From Agrostemma githago (taxonomy: Eukaryota > Streptophyta > Magnoliopsida > Caryophyllales > Caryophyllaceae), in NCBI GenBank assembly GCA_958450325.1, contig OY288247.1, positions 54,873,701 through 54,937,700 on the forward strand: a stretch of 64,000 nt of DNA, given 5' to 3'. This document shows positions 34,252 through 45,500 of this stretch, in pieces. How positions within the stretch are numbered: position 1 is the stretch's first letter; each line of letters starts with the position of its first letter. The position numbers and the translations under genes are program-made. A model generated the notes under the pieces. The model saw nothing but the letters and a program-made list of their open reading frames with translations, made no database searches and was not told the DNA's origin.

Positions 34252-35210
34252 ACTACCAACAATATGATGCCCCACCCCTTGGGCATCATCAAGATTATCA
34301 AGAAGCTTTACAAGACCCCGATGACCACCAATCGTCAAACTTGGAGTTGTATCAGTCGATTCTTCAATTGCAAAGGAGCAACCAAGAAATGGCCATCCAA
34401 ATGAAAAAGAAGCAAGATGAACTCATGGCCCAATTTCGAAGGGAAAACGAGGCGAGGGATGCTTGATTAAATACATTATCGGTTCAAACCGTAAAGTTTT
34501 TATCCCGAACATCACAATTAGATGAAGGGTGCCCACTTGAGAAAGAGGAGCCACCTAACCATGAAGCCGCCGATGTAGTTCCCTTTGGAGGAGAGATTTG
34601 CTTTGAAGAACCTCAATCGTCTACCCAAAAAGTGACGAATGAGGATATGACCCTTGGTGAAGACAACATTGGTGAGGAATTGGAGGAGGATGGTGAGTTG
34701 GATGGTTTGGTGGAATTTGTGAGGATGTTGGGTGAAATTGATAGCCTCGAGTTGCCCTTGTGCGAGAATGTGGATAAGCATCAAGAGCCCCTAGCTAGTG
34801 AACCAAGCAATGACTTGGAAGAGATTGAAACCGCCGGTAGAAGTTTCGATCCTCTTCTCCAAGATGATGTGGGGACGAATGATGAAGATGGGGAACCACA
34901 ACTTGAGGAAAGTGTGGGGGTGTGCAACAAGGAAATGGGGCCAAAGCCGTTTTTTGTGCCTCGTTTCTTAGAAATGAAGCTTGCTAGTGATTGGAGGCGA
35001 TGCTTAGGGAGGAAGAGGTCGGTTAGGCTCGTAGGATGGATAGACCCCGGAGATGACATGAATGATGACGATGGGTCTTGGGATTCCTACTTCTTGCCTC
35101 CTCCTTGGAGGCCGTGGAGATTGGCTAGGCTCGAGCGCTTCTTGGGCCTTCATTATGATGTCGGTAGCGCGTTCGACTTGCTCCTCCATGCCCTTGACGG
35201 CTACAGTTGA
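34252..35210 (+). pseudogene. Element C ORF, 3' part, acidic, unknown function
   Basis: Resumes the frame cut at 29516: YYQQYDAPPLGHHQDYQEAL, then a probable coiled coil (YQSILQLQRSNQEMAIQMKK) and one TGA at about 34464. Beyond it the same frame stays open to 35210, acidic (EELEEDGELDG; DVGTNDEDGEPQLEES), then GPKPFFVPRFLEMKL and a terminal AFDLLLHALDGYS. The AFDL-x3-ALDG ending is shared with element D's tail ORF. It has no catalytic motif that I know. The TGA is the only in-frame break apart from the CACTA insertion. Confidence 0.6.
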
Positions 35211-35519
35211 AGGAGAGTCCACCATCCTAGGTTTGACGGAGTTCCTAAAGAACCGTCATGTTGTATATTCTCCTCTCCTCTTTAGAGTACTTGTGTTTGT
35301 ATTTGTGTGATTTTTCTCTTGATTTTTGTTGTTTTGTGAAGCTCTTGTAATTGATTTGGTATTTTGATGAGCGATGTGAGGGAGTGAATTTGATGTGTAC
35401 TTTGAGTTTATTGTGATAGGTGAAGTGAAGGTGACTCCTAGAAAGGAGTGGTTAGTGATAGAGCTTGGATCGCGAGTAAGGGAGTCGGTTTTTGGGATCA
35501 TGGGAGTCATGAAGACCCT

Positions 35520-35664
35520 TCCCGACCGGGAAGGGTGTGTCGTCCCGACCGGGATGGGGCCGTCCCGATCGGGATGAGGGTGCCAAAAATCGAGTCCACT
35601 GGAGTGTCATCCCGATCGGGAAGGAGGCTTCCCGACCGGGAAGGGTTTATCAACCCGACCGGGA
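35520..35664. repeat. Internal palindrome array of element C
   Basis: TCCCGACCGGGA / TCCCGATCGGGA sites start at 35520, 35543, 35563, 35610, 35630 and 35653 (ACCCGACCGGGA). Steps are 23, 20, 47, 20 and 23 bp, symmetrical about a 35-bp spacer that contains GCCAAAAATCGAGTCCACTG. TCCCGATCGGGA is a perfect 12-bp palindrome. Confidence 0.88.
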
Positions 35665-36435
35665 TGATCCCCTACTCCTTTTTGGTGCTTCTTCTTCGAC
35701 ATTTAAGCCCACCCAACCATTGTAAACCCCCACCTAACCTCCCTACCTTCCTTTCTCATATCATACCACCCGTGTACCTCATTTACATACCTTAACCTCA
35801 TTTCCTCCTCACTTTAGACCGATATTCACATCAAATCCCACCCCCTCGCACCATTACTACCTCTACCATGCGGTTCTATCAAGCTTGAAGCGGGATAGCA
35901 ATGATGAAGACAAGCAAGTGCCTATATTGATCTATGAGACGATGGAGAGAGTGAGTTGCTAACCTATGGTACGGCAACTATCCTTTCTTTTCCGTTTTTG
36001 TTGTTGCTTGTTTTCCCTTGTTTATTCCCTTCCCCTTGAGTCATGGTATCTTAGTGGCCTTCGAGGCCTCGGTAGTGGTTGCTCCCGACTCTCGATGACG
36101 TGACTACATCGAGAGTCATTTTCAAAATCCAAATTTTACAAGTTTTTCACTCTTTCTTTTTGAGGATTTAGTCGGTTTTGGGCGGAATCCGGGCTAGGTG
36201 ACTTGATTACACCTAGCCCTCCCCTCCCATTTCCTTTTATTTCCTTCCTTTTATTTTCTTCCCCCATCCATATCTTTTTCTCGTCTCGGCCCACGATGAC
36301 TTGACTACACCCCGGCCGGACACATTCTACCCTTTTCTCCACTTTATTTTTGATTTTTAGCTTTATTTTCGTAGTTTCTTTTCTTTTTCTTTTGTCTCTC
36401 CGCACACTACGATCAAGCATGAGGACATGGCTCGG

Positions 36436-36453
36436 TTTAAGTGTGGGGGGAGC
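36436..36453 (+). promoter_or_regulatory. Second, internal PPT-like motif of element C
   Basis: TTTAAGTGTGGGGGGAGC lies about 1.75 kb upstream of the 3' LTR and repeats the terminal PPT context TTAAGTGTGGGGGAGT. The motif is in the same place in element D. Confidence 0.55.
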
Positions 36454-38203
36454 GATATTCTAGCATAGTTAGCTTTATTTTTGCAGTTTTTCGAAAAAAA
36501 ATCTTTAAAAACCCTAAAAAATTTGAAAATATTTCACAAAAGTCAAAAAGATTTTCTTTTTGTGTGTTTTTATTTTGTGTCATTGTCTCGTATATTTGTT
36601 TTGTTGTGTGTGTTTGCCCCCTTTTCCTTATAGGTTGCTTAAACCACCAATAGCTTTGGAAAGCTTTCAAGATGTCCGGTAACATCTTCTATCCCTTTTT
36701 CCTTCTTTGTCTCTTGCGGAATTTGGAGGAGAATGTGATGTGGTGTGCTCGAGAGGAGCTTTGTAAAGTTTGATGTTGGTTGGTTGCTCATTTGGAAGAT
36801 AGGGGTGGTGTTTGTGTTATGTATGTGTTCGTTTTGTGTTGTTCTTGTTTTGTTGCTTTTGTTTCTTTTTCTTTCGTTTTCGTTGAGTCTTTGTTTTGTG
36901 TTTTGTTGTGTGTCTTGTGTGTAAATGGTTTTCGAAAACCCGGTTTAGAGGCTAGTGTGCAAGTGTTTACTTTCCCTTTCTAGTAGTATAGATCGAGTCT
37001 TGGACTTTAGTCTAGTAGAATGACCCTAAATCAATGATTTTGTTGGTTTCTTACCTTCAGTCCACCTACCTTACTAGGGATTTACTACGGGATTTGCACC
37101 TTTGACCATTATGACCACCCACGGTGTGAAAAGGCCTTGGTTACCGAGACTCGTCCCTTAGGTGACCGTGTCTAGGATCGTTTGATTAGTCCAAGTTCTC
37201 CACCTTTTTGTGGGTTTGAAAGGGGATGCGCAACCCCGACATACCCATTACCCTACCTCCTACACATATCCACACAATAATTTGCAACTTGTTGATTTCT
37301 CTTTTTCTAAATCAATAAGTAATGCCAAAAAGCCAAATCAAGCCAAAAGGGCAAAGAAAAGAAAATGAAAGAAAATGAAAGAAAGAAAAGAAAGAAGAAA
37401 AAGAAAAGGCGCAAAAGCCAAAAAGAAAATAGAAAAGAAGAAAAAGAAATGGCATGGCAAAACAAAGCAAAAATGCAAAAGAAGAAGAAAATGCCAAAAG
37501 AAAACCGTCTCACAAAAATAAGCCCCACATCTCAAAATAAGCCTTTTTCCGATCATTACCGTGAAGAGCCTACCAAAGGACCGAGTCCCTAGGAAGGATG
37601 ATAGCGGTAGTGGTCGGTCTTCCCTCACTTTGCAATCATTTCCACTTTTTACTTGGACTAGTTAGGCGGTTTCGGACATGGGACGACCCTCTTGGCTCGT
37701 TGCTAAAGGGGGCGGGGTCTCACTTACCTACAGTGTCGACTAACACCGTGGTTCATCCTTTTTCCATCTCGCCGATCGTCCCGTAGTACGTTCTTAGAAG
37801 GTTAGGAGGAATCTAGGTAAGTTACCAACGTTTTTATTGCTTTGTCGTCATACTATTAGGGTTTTATCCATTTTGGTTTGTATTGCTAGCTTGGGAACGT
37901 TGTCACTTGCCTTGAGTCCTAAACCGGTGCTTCTTTCACCGCTTTTTAGAGGGAAGCGGTATTTGTTTCTCTTTGGGTGCAACCTTTCGTGTGTTTGATT
38001 GTGTGTTTGTTCGTTTGTGTGTTTTGTGTCCGGTTGCATCCACAGTTTTGTCGCAAGACCCCACTTGCCTTGCGGATAGCACTTGTCCTCTAAGTGTTAT
38101 CGCGTGAGTTGAAAGGGCGTAGGGTGCGCTAATACCCACTCGGCTAGTTTAGTAGTTAGTTTGTGCTTACTCGAGGGCGAGTAAGGGTTAAGTGTGGGGG
38201 AGT

Positions 38204-39808
38204 TGATAAGTGTAGTTTGTAGTGCCTATTTTGTAGTATTTTGGTCCCATTTCCTTGTGAAATCGCTCCTTGGGAGCGTTTTATGGGCTACTTATGCTTC
38301 CTCTAGTTCGTTTCAGGTTCCCGAGACCATTCGTGAAGAGTTGGAGCGATTCCGACTCAATACATACACTTTTTGGAGCCAACGAAGTGAAGGAACGATC
38401 ACTCGATGCCTTGGATTCGACCCCGAGACCCAATCCCGAGCCTCCGAGACCCGATCCCGAGTCCCAAGAATCGATGAGAAGTCCATGTGAAGCAAGGAGG
38501 AACCAAAAAGATCATATTGGAGGCCTACAAGACTCATCCCCGACGGGTATGACCTCATCCCGTCCGGGATGAAGGAGCAAAACAAGGAGCTGCTGTTTTG
38601 GGTCCATCCCGACCGGGACCAGCTCCTCCCGGCCGGGACCGACCCCTTCCCGACCGGGACCACCTCCTCCCGGCCGGGAAGGACGTGCTGCTGTCGCGCT
38701 TTGTTCCTTTCTTCTTCCTTCCACTTGTAACCCTATATATACTCTTCCCTTGTTATGTTAAGCTTTTGTTCTTCATTACCCACAAACCCTAGCCTAGTTT
38801 TAGCCTAGATTAGATTAGATTAGTGTAGATTAGTCTTTAGATTATCGTTAATCATAGATTAATACTTCTAATTTGGGAATTCTTCAAGATCTCCATTCAA
38901 GCTTGACAACCTTGGATGTTTGTTTTGGGTTCTTCCATTTATGCAAGTTTCCTTCTTCTTTTCCCTTCTCTTAATCTTTGTTCTTTCATCAAGTTTGAAT
39001 CTTTAGTTCTTGTTTATTGTTTTGTTCTTCATCTTTGTTAGTTTCATATATGCATCCTCTTGTTCTTGTGTTGGTTTATCTTGTTTTTGTTAGTTTTAGA
39101 TTAGATATGTTAGAGTAGATTCTTGCTAGGGTTAGTAGGGTGATTAGGGTGTTAATTGGATGATTAAGGGTTTGTTGGAGATGTTGGTGGAAGATTTGGG
39201 TTTCCTCTTGGTTTGATGCATATCACATGTTTGTTGAAATGCTTGAATGACTAGTATGTGCATATGCTTGTTTTTTCTTGCTTTTCTCTTGTGGGTAATA
39301 GTTTGCTTGTGGGTTCGGTTCCCTCACTAAGTAGCGAGAGCCCGGTGAGGACGACCCCTAGGTCGGTCTAAGTTGCGAGAGCCCGGATGCGATCTAGGCC
39401 ACAATAACACGCTAGTAACCCCGTTTGTCATGTGTGTCGCCAAAATGGGTTTTAGGTGGAACCTCTAGGTGAGTCTAAGTTGCGAGAGCCCGGACTATAC
39501 CTAGATTACCCTACTACCACCTTCACTCTAGCTCTTCCTCGACCATTCCGTTACCCCTTTGGCCCCGACCTAATCCTAGCCCGTTTCCTTAGTTGTTCTC
39601 TCCGTTACCGTAGTCATAGCTTTAGCCTTCTCTCCCTTCCCACTACTCTAGTTTAGTTTAGCTCGTTGACTTAGTCTCGTTTTTGGGTGACCTTAGTCTA
39701 GACGCCTCTTACCGTCCCCGTGGATTCGACCCGACTTGCCCTAGCTACCCACTAGGATTAGCCGGTTATTTACTTGATCGGTGGGATTCACGACAAATCC
39801 TTCCATCA
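38204..39808 (+). repeat. 3' LTR of element C
   Basis: Partner of 27225-28866. Palindrome array at about 38536-38681 with better-preserved arms than the 5' LTR (TCCCGACCGGGA, TCCCGGCCGGGA). TATATATA at 38734-38741. Followed by TSD TCTAG and the return of element B sequence. Confidence 0.92.
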
Positions 39809-39813
39809 TCTAG

Positions 39814-40281
39814 CTAAGTCATCCCGAGCATTCCTATTCCTTTTCGGAATCAACAATTTTTTAGTTTTTAAAATTTCTCCAAATTCAAAAACCCAAAGTC
39901 TTTTTCAAAAAAAAATTTATTCCCCAGCGCGAGTCATTTCTCCTAAAAATGTTACATGCAAAGTTTCGCATAATTATATACAGGAACGACTCACGTAGGG
40001 ACATGCGATTAACTCCCCAGCGGAAATCCCAAGGCGGCATTTTTTCACGGGATGGGCCCATATATAGGTACACCAGGGACTTACGCGACAAGTCCAAAAT
40101 CCCACGGAGTTATCATCACCAGCTCAGGTACATTTCTATCTTATGGTTGGCGAACCCTTTTACGCAAGTCTATTGGACTATAAACGACCCGATCGGAAGT
40201 CTGCCAGGTCTTAATCTTTGATTAACCTGGTAGCTACTCTGACTTTCGCTCTGTCCAAGCCTCAGTCAGAGTGGGGGGCTC
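39814..40281 (+). other. 3' untranslated region and PPT of Tat element B
   Basis: Element B resumes (CCCCAGCGCGAGTCATTT, as at 6440 in element A). It ends in the PPT CAGAGTGGGGGGCTC directly before the LTR at 40282. Non-coding. Confidence 0.8.
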
Positions 40282-42509
40282 TGTAGACACCCACATTTGG
40301 TCATTAGGTGTCTATAGCAGTTTTCAAAGAACACCCGATGATGATCGGACGCAAACATGCTTTAACGTACTCGAATATGGGCTCGAAATCATTGGCATTT
40401 GGCTTGGGCTTTTTACGGAGTACAAACCTCACAAAACCAACCTCAAATTCAGGCCCAGTGGGTCATTTCGAGTCAAATAAGACTAATTTGGGTCGAATCC
40501 GACACCAGGGGCAAAACCGTCTTTTAGCGACCGAGTCAAAACCCGGTCAAAGATATTTTTCGAGGCATAGAAACCAGCCATGTCACCCCACGAGTCCGGT
40601 TTGAATTCGAACACTACAAAAATCAGCTACAAAAAAATATTAAACAATTCCGTTAAGGATAGAATTCGATCTCCAGTAGAAATCCTATCCGAGCACCCGA
40701 CCAAACACTCAACCGAGCATGAAGGTACTCGGCCGAGTACTCCTCATTCCAGCCGGGTACAGTGCCTTCCCCACCAAGTAACGGAATCCTCATTCCGCTC
40801 AAATTGCTTACCTTTCCTATCCTAACTCCTAGCTTCAATCGAGGACCACTCCTATAAATAGGACCCTCTCATAACACAATATTCACTCAATAATCATCAT
40901 CATACCTACACATCTTCAACTCATACACACGCACATAGCATTGAAAAACCGATATTAAAACCCGAGATCATGCCGCCTTAGCCCCTAAAAATCGGCCACC
41001 TCTACCCAACACCCTACACGACCGAAACCACCATAACTCACCCACATCATCTCGACGCTCCCGTGCTCAAGCCACATTCTGACGAGCCCCGTTCCGAGAA
41101 TACAAAGCATGTAGGTTAAGGGTGTAAATCAAAATCCCGTCTTCTCCTTCTTCTCTCTCTTCCTCTCGTCTTTTGCTTCTTTTTGCGTCGTCGGTCCGTT
41201 TTTTTATGGGTCTTCATCACGTTTTTTTTCTTTTCTAATATCGATACTACAATATAATTTTTTTATACAAAACAAACGTTCTTCAAAATACGATATCGAT
41301 TCCATAGTGAATATCGTATCTAAAAAGAACTAAATTAATCTCATTGATGCTAAAAAAATCGTCACGTGGTCCTAAAAGCAAAATACGACGATTTTAACGC
41401 AGAGAGAATTAACATTGTTTTTTCAAAACAATATACAAAACTTTTTATTTTATCTTTTCTAAAAATCATTCCGAATATTTGATATCGATTCCATAATCGA
41501 ATATCGAATATAACGAATGTCGAAAATTTAAAGTCGAGTATAAATTAAGCCATATTTGTACGCGGTTTAACAAAATTGACGATTTTCAAAAAAAATGATC
41601 TCGAGAACAGGCCACCATGCGAGTCACACGTGTCCTGTGCGAGTCGCATGGCCACGCGGGTCGCACCCTCCTCGCGCGGGTCGTGTGGGCCCCTGAAAAC
41701 CGCAACCCTGAAAAACTATTCCGTCTTGATTTTTCAAACATCTTTTCCCTTTTTTAATATAACGACGGGCTTTTCAGCATATTTTAGGTCTCGATAAATA
41801 TTTTCTTAACCCCGGTCAACGCGTGCTTAATCAATCACGTGTCATAAACTTTTTCAAAACCATGCATTGCATTATATTTACATCTTTTATTCAATTTACA
41901 AACCGTTACTAACCTGTTTGTTCTTTGTCTTTGTATCTTATTCATCGTTTGTCTTATTATACTAAAACAAACCTCGCATGCTAAAACAACTTTGACGTTA
42001 ATTTAGATGCATTAAGTCGACCTAGCAACCCATTCAATTATTCGCATGTTTAGGCAAAACAATGTTTTCATATCATTCATCGTATTACTAACGCGCGTAT
42101 TTCAAAATCAAACGATATCTTAGTAGAGGCCGCTAATGTGCGGGCGGGGTTGGGTGTTCTTTGTGGACTTCCCAACACGTACCCTCACCCCTTACTCAGA
42201 ACCATGGTTTCCGGATGTCCGAATCCATTGGCACACGAGAGTCATTCAATACACAGTATCCGATAATGTCGGTATCGGCATCAAATGCAAAGGGACGAAC
42301 CCGATAAACTCTGACATCGGAATGAGCCATACTTTGTGCATGGCCCACTACGACATAGAGTGGGTTCGAACGGGCCCGAACTCCCACAAAGTTTGATGGC
42401 GACTCCAACTTCGATTTAAATTTCAATTCGACCCATCTCATATGGAGATTCATTCGCCTCCCCAAACCCGCGCGTGGCTGCGTCGGGGTAGACCTATGTC
42501 ATGTCCACA
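40282..42509 (+). repeat. 3' LTR of Tat element B (2,228 bp)
   Basis: TGTAGACACC...ATGTCCACA. TATAAATA at 40853-40860. Its palindromes upstream of TATA differ from LTR A: 40707 (degenerate ACTCAACCGAGC) and GTACTCGGCCGAGTAC, 20 bp apart. The downstream array has GCGAGTCAC/GCGAGTCGC/GCGGGTCGC/GCGGGTCGT at 41619, 41639, 41656 and 41676. The next bases, ACTAT (42510-42514), would be the right TSD; the left copy is not in view. Confidence 0.9.
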
Positions 42510-42510
42510 A

Positions 42511-45500
42511 CTATGCATCAACTGCGCCACCAACTGGAGTACATGGGTCGACTTCACGCAGGTCTCCATTCCTCTTAAAGGGTGTATTCTTCAATGAGTT
42601 GGACGCAATGTCGCAGTCGACAACTTATTGTTCAAAGGGAATGAGGAGAATAAGATTTTATTGTAGTTAACATTGAACAGCATGGAAACATACTAAGCAA
42701 ACAATAGATAAATGAGGACAACCTGAATAGGTGGTTCAGAAACTTGTGCCTCTTGAACGTCGGCCGATGTGTCTGATGCAACCTGTAACCTCTTTGCCGA
42801 GGACGTTACGTCTGAAAGTCCTATTGCTTAGAGCAGTCGTCGTTAGCTTGTACTCGTCCATTTCAATCTGCAGACAAATAAGTCACGTCACTAGTAGAAT
42901 AATACTCTTTCACACCGGTTGTAAACCCCCCTTTAGCATCGTTTTCTGTAGGTTCCCCTAGCACTAGCGTTATAGATAATGTACCTTTAACACCGTTGTG
43001 AAACCGGTGCAAAATATTAATTTTACACCGGTTGCGAATTGTAACCGGTGCTAAAAGGTAACCTTTTAACATCGGTTACGACCTAAAACCGGTGCTAAAA
43101 GGTGACCTTTGGCATGAGTTACAATTTGCAACCGGCGTTAAAGGGTTACCTTTTTCCATCAGTTTTAGTTTACAACCGTTGCTAAATTGTTATATTTTTC
43201 AATTTCAAATTACAACCAATTTATTCCATTTAAAAAAATAAATGAAACCCTAAATCCGTAATTACAAATCAACGCCAAATTTGGGAAAGCTTCGCCAATA
43301 TCCAACTCACTTAAATAATTGTGGACAACGTCAAAAGTGAGTATATAAACTCAAATATCATCCAATAAAGTTAAGTCACAACATCCATATTCTTACTATT
43401 CTTACACAATTTAGACTTCTTTATGGCAAACACTTTTATTAGGTAGACTAAATGGCTTCGATACATTTTTGAGCCCAAAATTCGCGAACTACATCCATAT
43501 CTTCAGTCGCCGTTCTTGACTTCTAAACACACTACATAAGTAAAAAAGAATTATAATAATAATGGATTAGTGATATTGTCTTCAAATATATATATAGGTA
43601 AATAACAAAAAAAATTATTAATACAAAGAAAGTACCTCCACTAACTTCTCTTACTTAATGAATTTAGGTCCATACTAAATAAACTTATACTCTTATAGTA
43701 TTCATTCATGGTAAAAATATGCTAAAAGTTTTGATAATTCTTTTATTTACCTCAATCAAACTCAGGTAAGTCTCCTTGGTCGTCTACTCCGTCAAGTATA
43801 CCTTCTACTCCTGGGATTCTAGTACAAGTGCTAACAAATGTCTCGCACAGTCATATGTGTGAAACCTACAACGGAAAACTCATTCATCAATACAAACTGC
43901 AAAGATTAGATTAATTCTGCAAAAAAAAAAGAACAATAAGATAATGAAACATTTCAATTTTCTTAATCAAAACCTTTTTTTTGGTGAACCGGAGCGACAG
44001 AGTCAGAAACATAAGAAACAGAAATCGAAAAGAAAGAGAAAATAACAAAAAAAAACAAAGAACTGAAACTATAAACAACTACAACGGAAACGGCACCAGA
44101 CGAGGCCATGACACTCCACCGACATCCTTCTGGACGAGTTTGAACAGGTCTGCGGGAATCTCCAAAGGCTCCTTCGTAGAAAGTCGTTCCGATTGCGAAA
44201 CCCCAAAGTTAGCCAACCAATCCGCACAAGAATTTGCCTCTCGATAAATATGAGTGATCTCCACTAGGCCATTCAACCCTTCGATTAGACTTTTGCAGAT
44301 ATTGATCATGTGGGAATGCGCTGACGACAAGGTGTTCGTATTTTCCAACAGCTTAGTAACTACTTGTGAATTTGTTTGAATAAGAAGCTTAACTAATCAC
44401 TTCTGTTAAAAAAACAGCTAGCCACTGGCTCTAATGGTATATAATTGGTAAGACTTTGACACCTTAATGTTATCGACTTTGTGACAATCGGTGAACTTAA
44501 GATTGTAAGTTGTTAACCTCATATCAGAATATACAGTATAGAATAATAACGGTACTAGTGTAAAGACATTGCATATGAATTCTCGAGGTAGTTAATTAGT
44601 GCTAATATAATTAAGTGAGCCGGACTAGCTAGCTAGTGACTACTATGTTAATTTCTCGAGGGACGCATAATCATGAGCAAGTTAAGAAAAAATTAGTGTA
44701 GTGATTGCATTGGTTAAAAAATAAATAATGTGATTATACTCCGTAATTAAAACAACCAATTAATATGTTCCCATGGTGTTTTTCCTTTTAAGGGAAACAA
44801 ACAATCAAGAAAAAATAGCACAAAAATTAATAGTGCAGATGGTGAGTATGCTAGAAGGCTGCAAGAAAGTTACCAGTAAGCTAGGTAAAGGGCTCAAAAC
44901 GTGGCTTTCGGGAGTAATTAGGACATGATCTCTTTCATACACACTTCGTGTAAACCCATGAAAATCTTGAGAGAAGAAAGGATTGAGTTCAAATTGTCCA
45001 TCCGGGTCATAAAATTATCACACAAAGATCAATAACACTACCATCATTTAGCGCCGCAGCCACTACTGAAAATCACAATAGACTATCACACCAAAAATCG
45101 TTTACTCTTACATTACCACACATATTGTTGAATAATTAAGTTAATTTGGGTGTAACTAAAGGAAGGGCGTTTTAGGTGATGTACTTATGTTTTATGTTTG
45201 TATTTATATGAGAGACCTTGCTTCTGTAAATAGTTAGAATCAAAGACGGGACTGAACTCAGCAGGGTTGGCAACACCCACCTGCCAATGACGGAGGTAGC
45301 ATCGTGTATTATGCAAATCTATGGGACACACACAAACATCCAAAAGTTAACAAATACAGTACCGTAAGAAATAAGTCTTGTAAACTTTCTTACAAACCAA
45401 AGTTGAACATCATAAAAAATACTCATCATAAATTACAAAGACATTAACGATGGAGTCAAATTTCTTCCTAGAAAATAGAAATAATAGGAATACTAAATAG

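Larger units (their letters stand above)
35211..38203 (+). other. Non-coding 3' region of element C
   Basis: Contains the internal palindrome array (35520-35664), an internal PPT-like motif (36436-36453), a purine-rich tract (37320-37500, encoding only a Lys-rich by-product frame) and the terminal PPT (about 38193-38203). 36.0-38.2 kb matches 18.3-20.6 kb of element D in opposite orientation. No credible ORF. Confidence 0.65.
27225..39808 (+). mobile_element. Element C: non-autonomous Athila-type LTR retrotransposon carrying a CACTA insertion
   Basis: LTRs are 27225-28866 and 38204-39808, with TSD TCTAG at 27220-27224 and 39809-39813. It has PBS 28870-28887, one long ORF split by a CACTA element, a non-coding 3' part and a PPT. 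It has no recognisable gag zinc knuckle, protease, RT or integrase. LTRs are of the same family as element D (start TGATAAGTGTAG, end CCATCA) and nearly identical to each other apart from two indels (extra bases in the 5' LTR near 27453 and 27995). Confidence 0.92.
9498..42509 (+). mobile_element. Ty3/gypsy Tat-lineage element B, 5'-incomplete, split by two Athila-type insertions
   Basis: In order: gag (9498-10085), protease (10278-11033), RT/RNase H/second RNase H (11821-13782), integrase (13783-15223), antisense PMD-like gene (15604-16501 plus 26399-27035), PPT, and 3' LTR (40282-42509). Elements D (16619-26385) and C (27225-39808) are later insertions, each with its own exact TSD. No 5' LTR or PBS is seen; the copy begins in mid-gag against the LTR end of element A. 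The dual RNase H and antisense gene place it in Tat. Several stops and small indels make it inactive. Confidence 0.9.
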
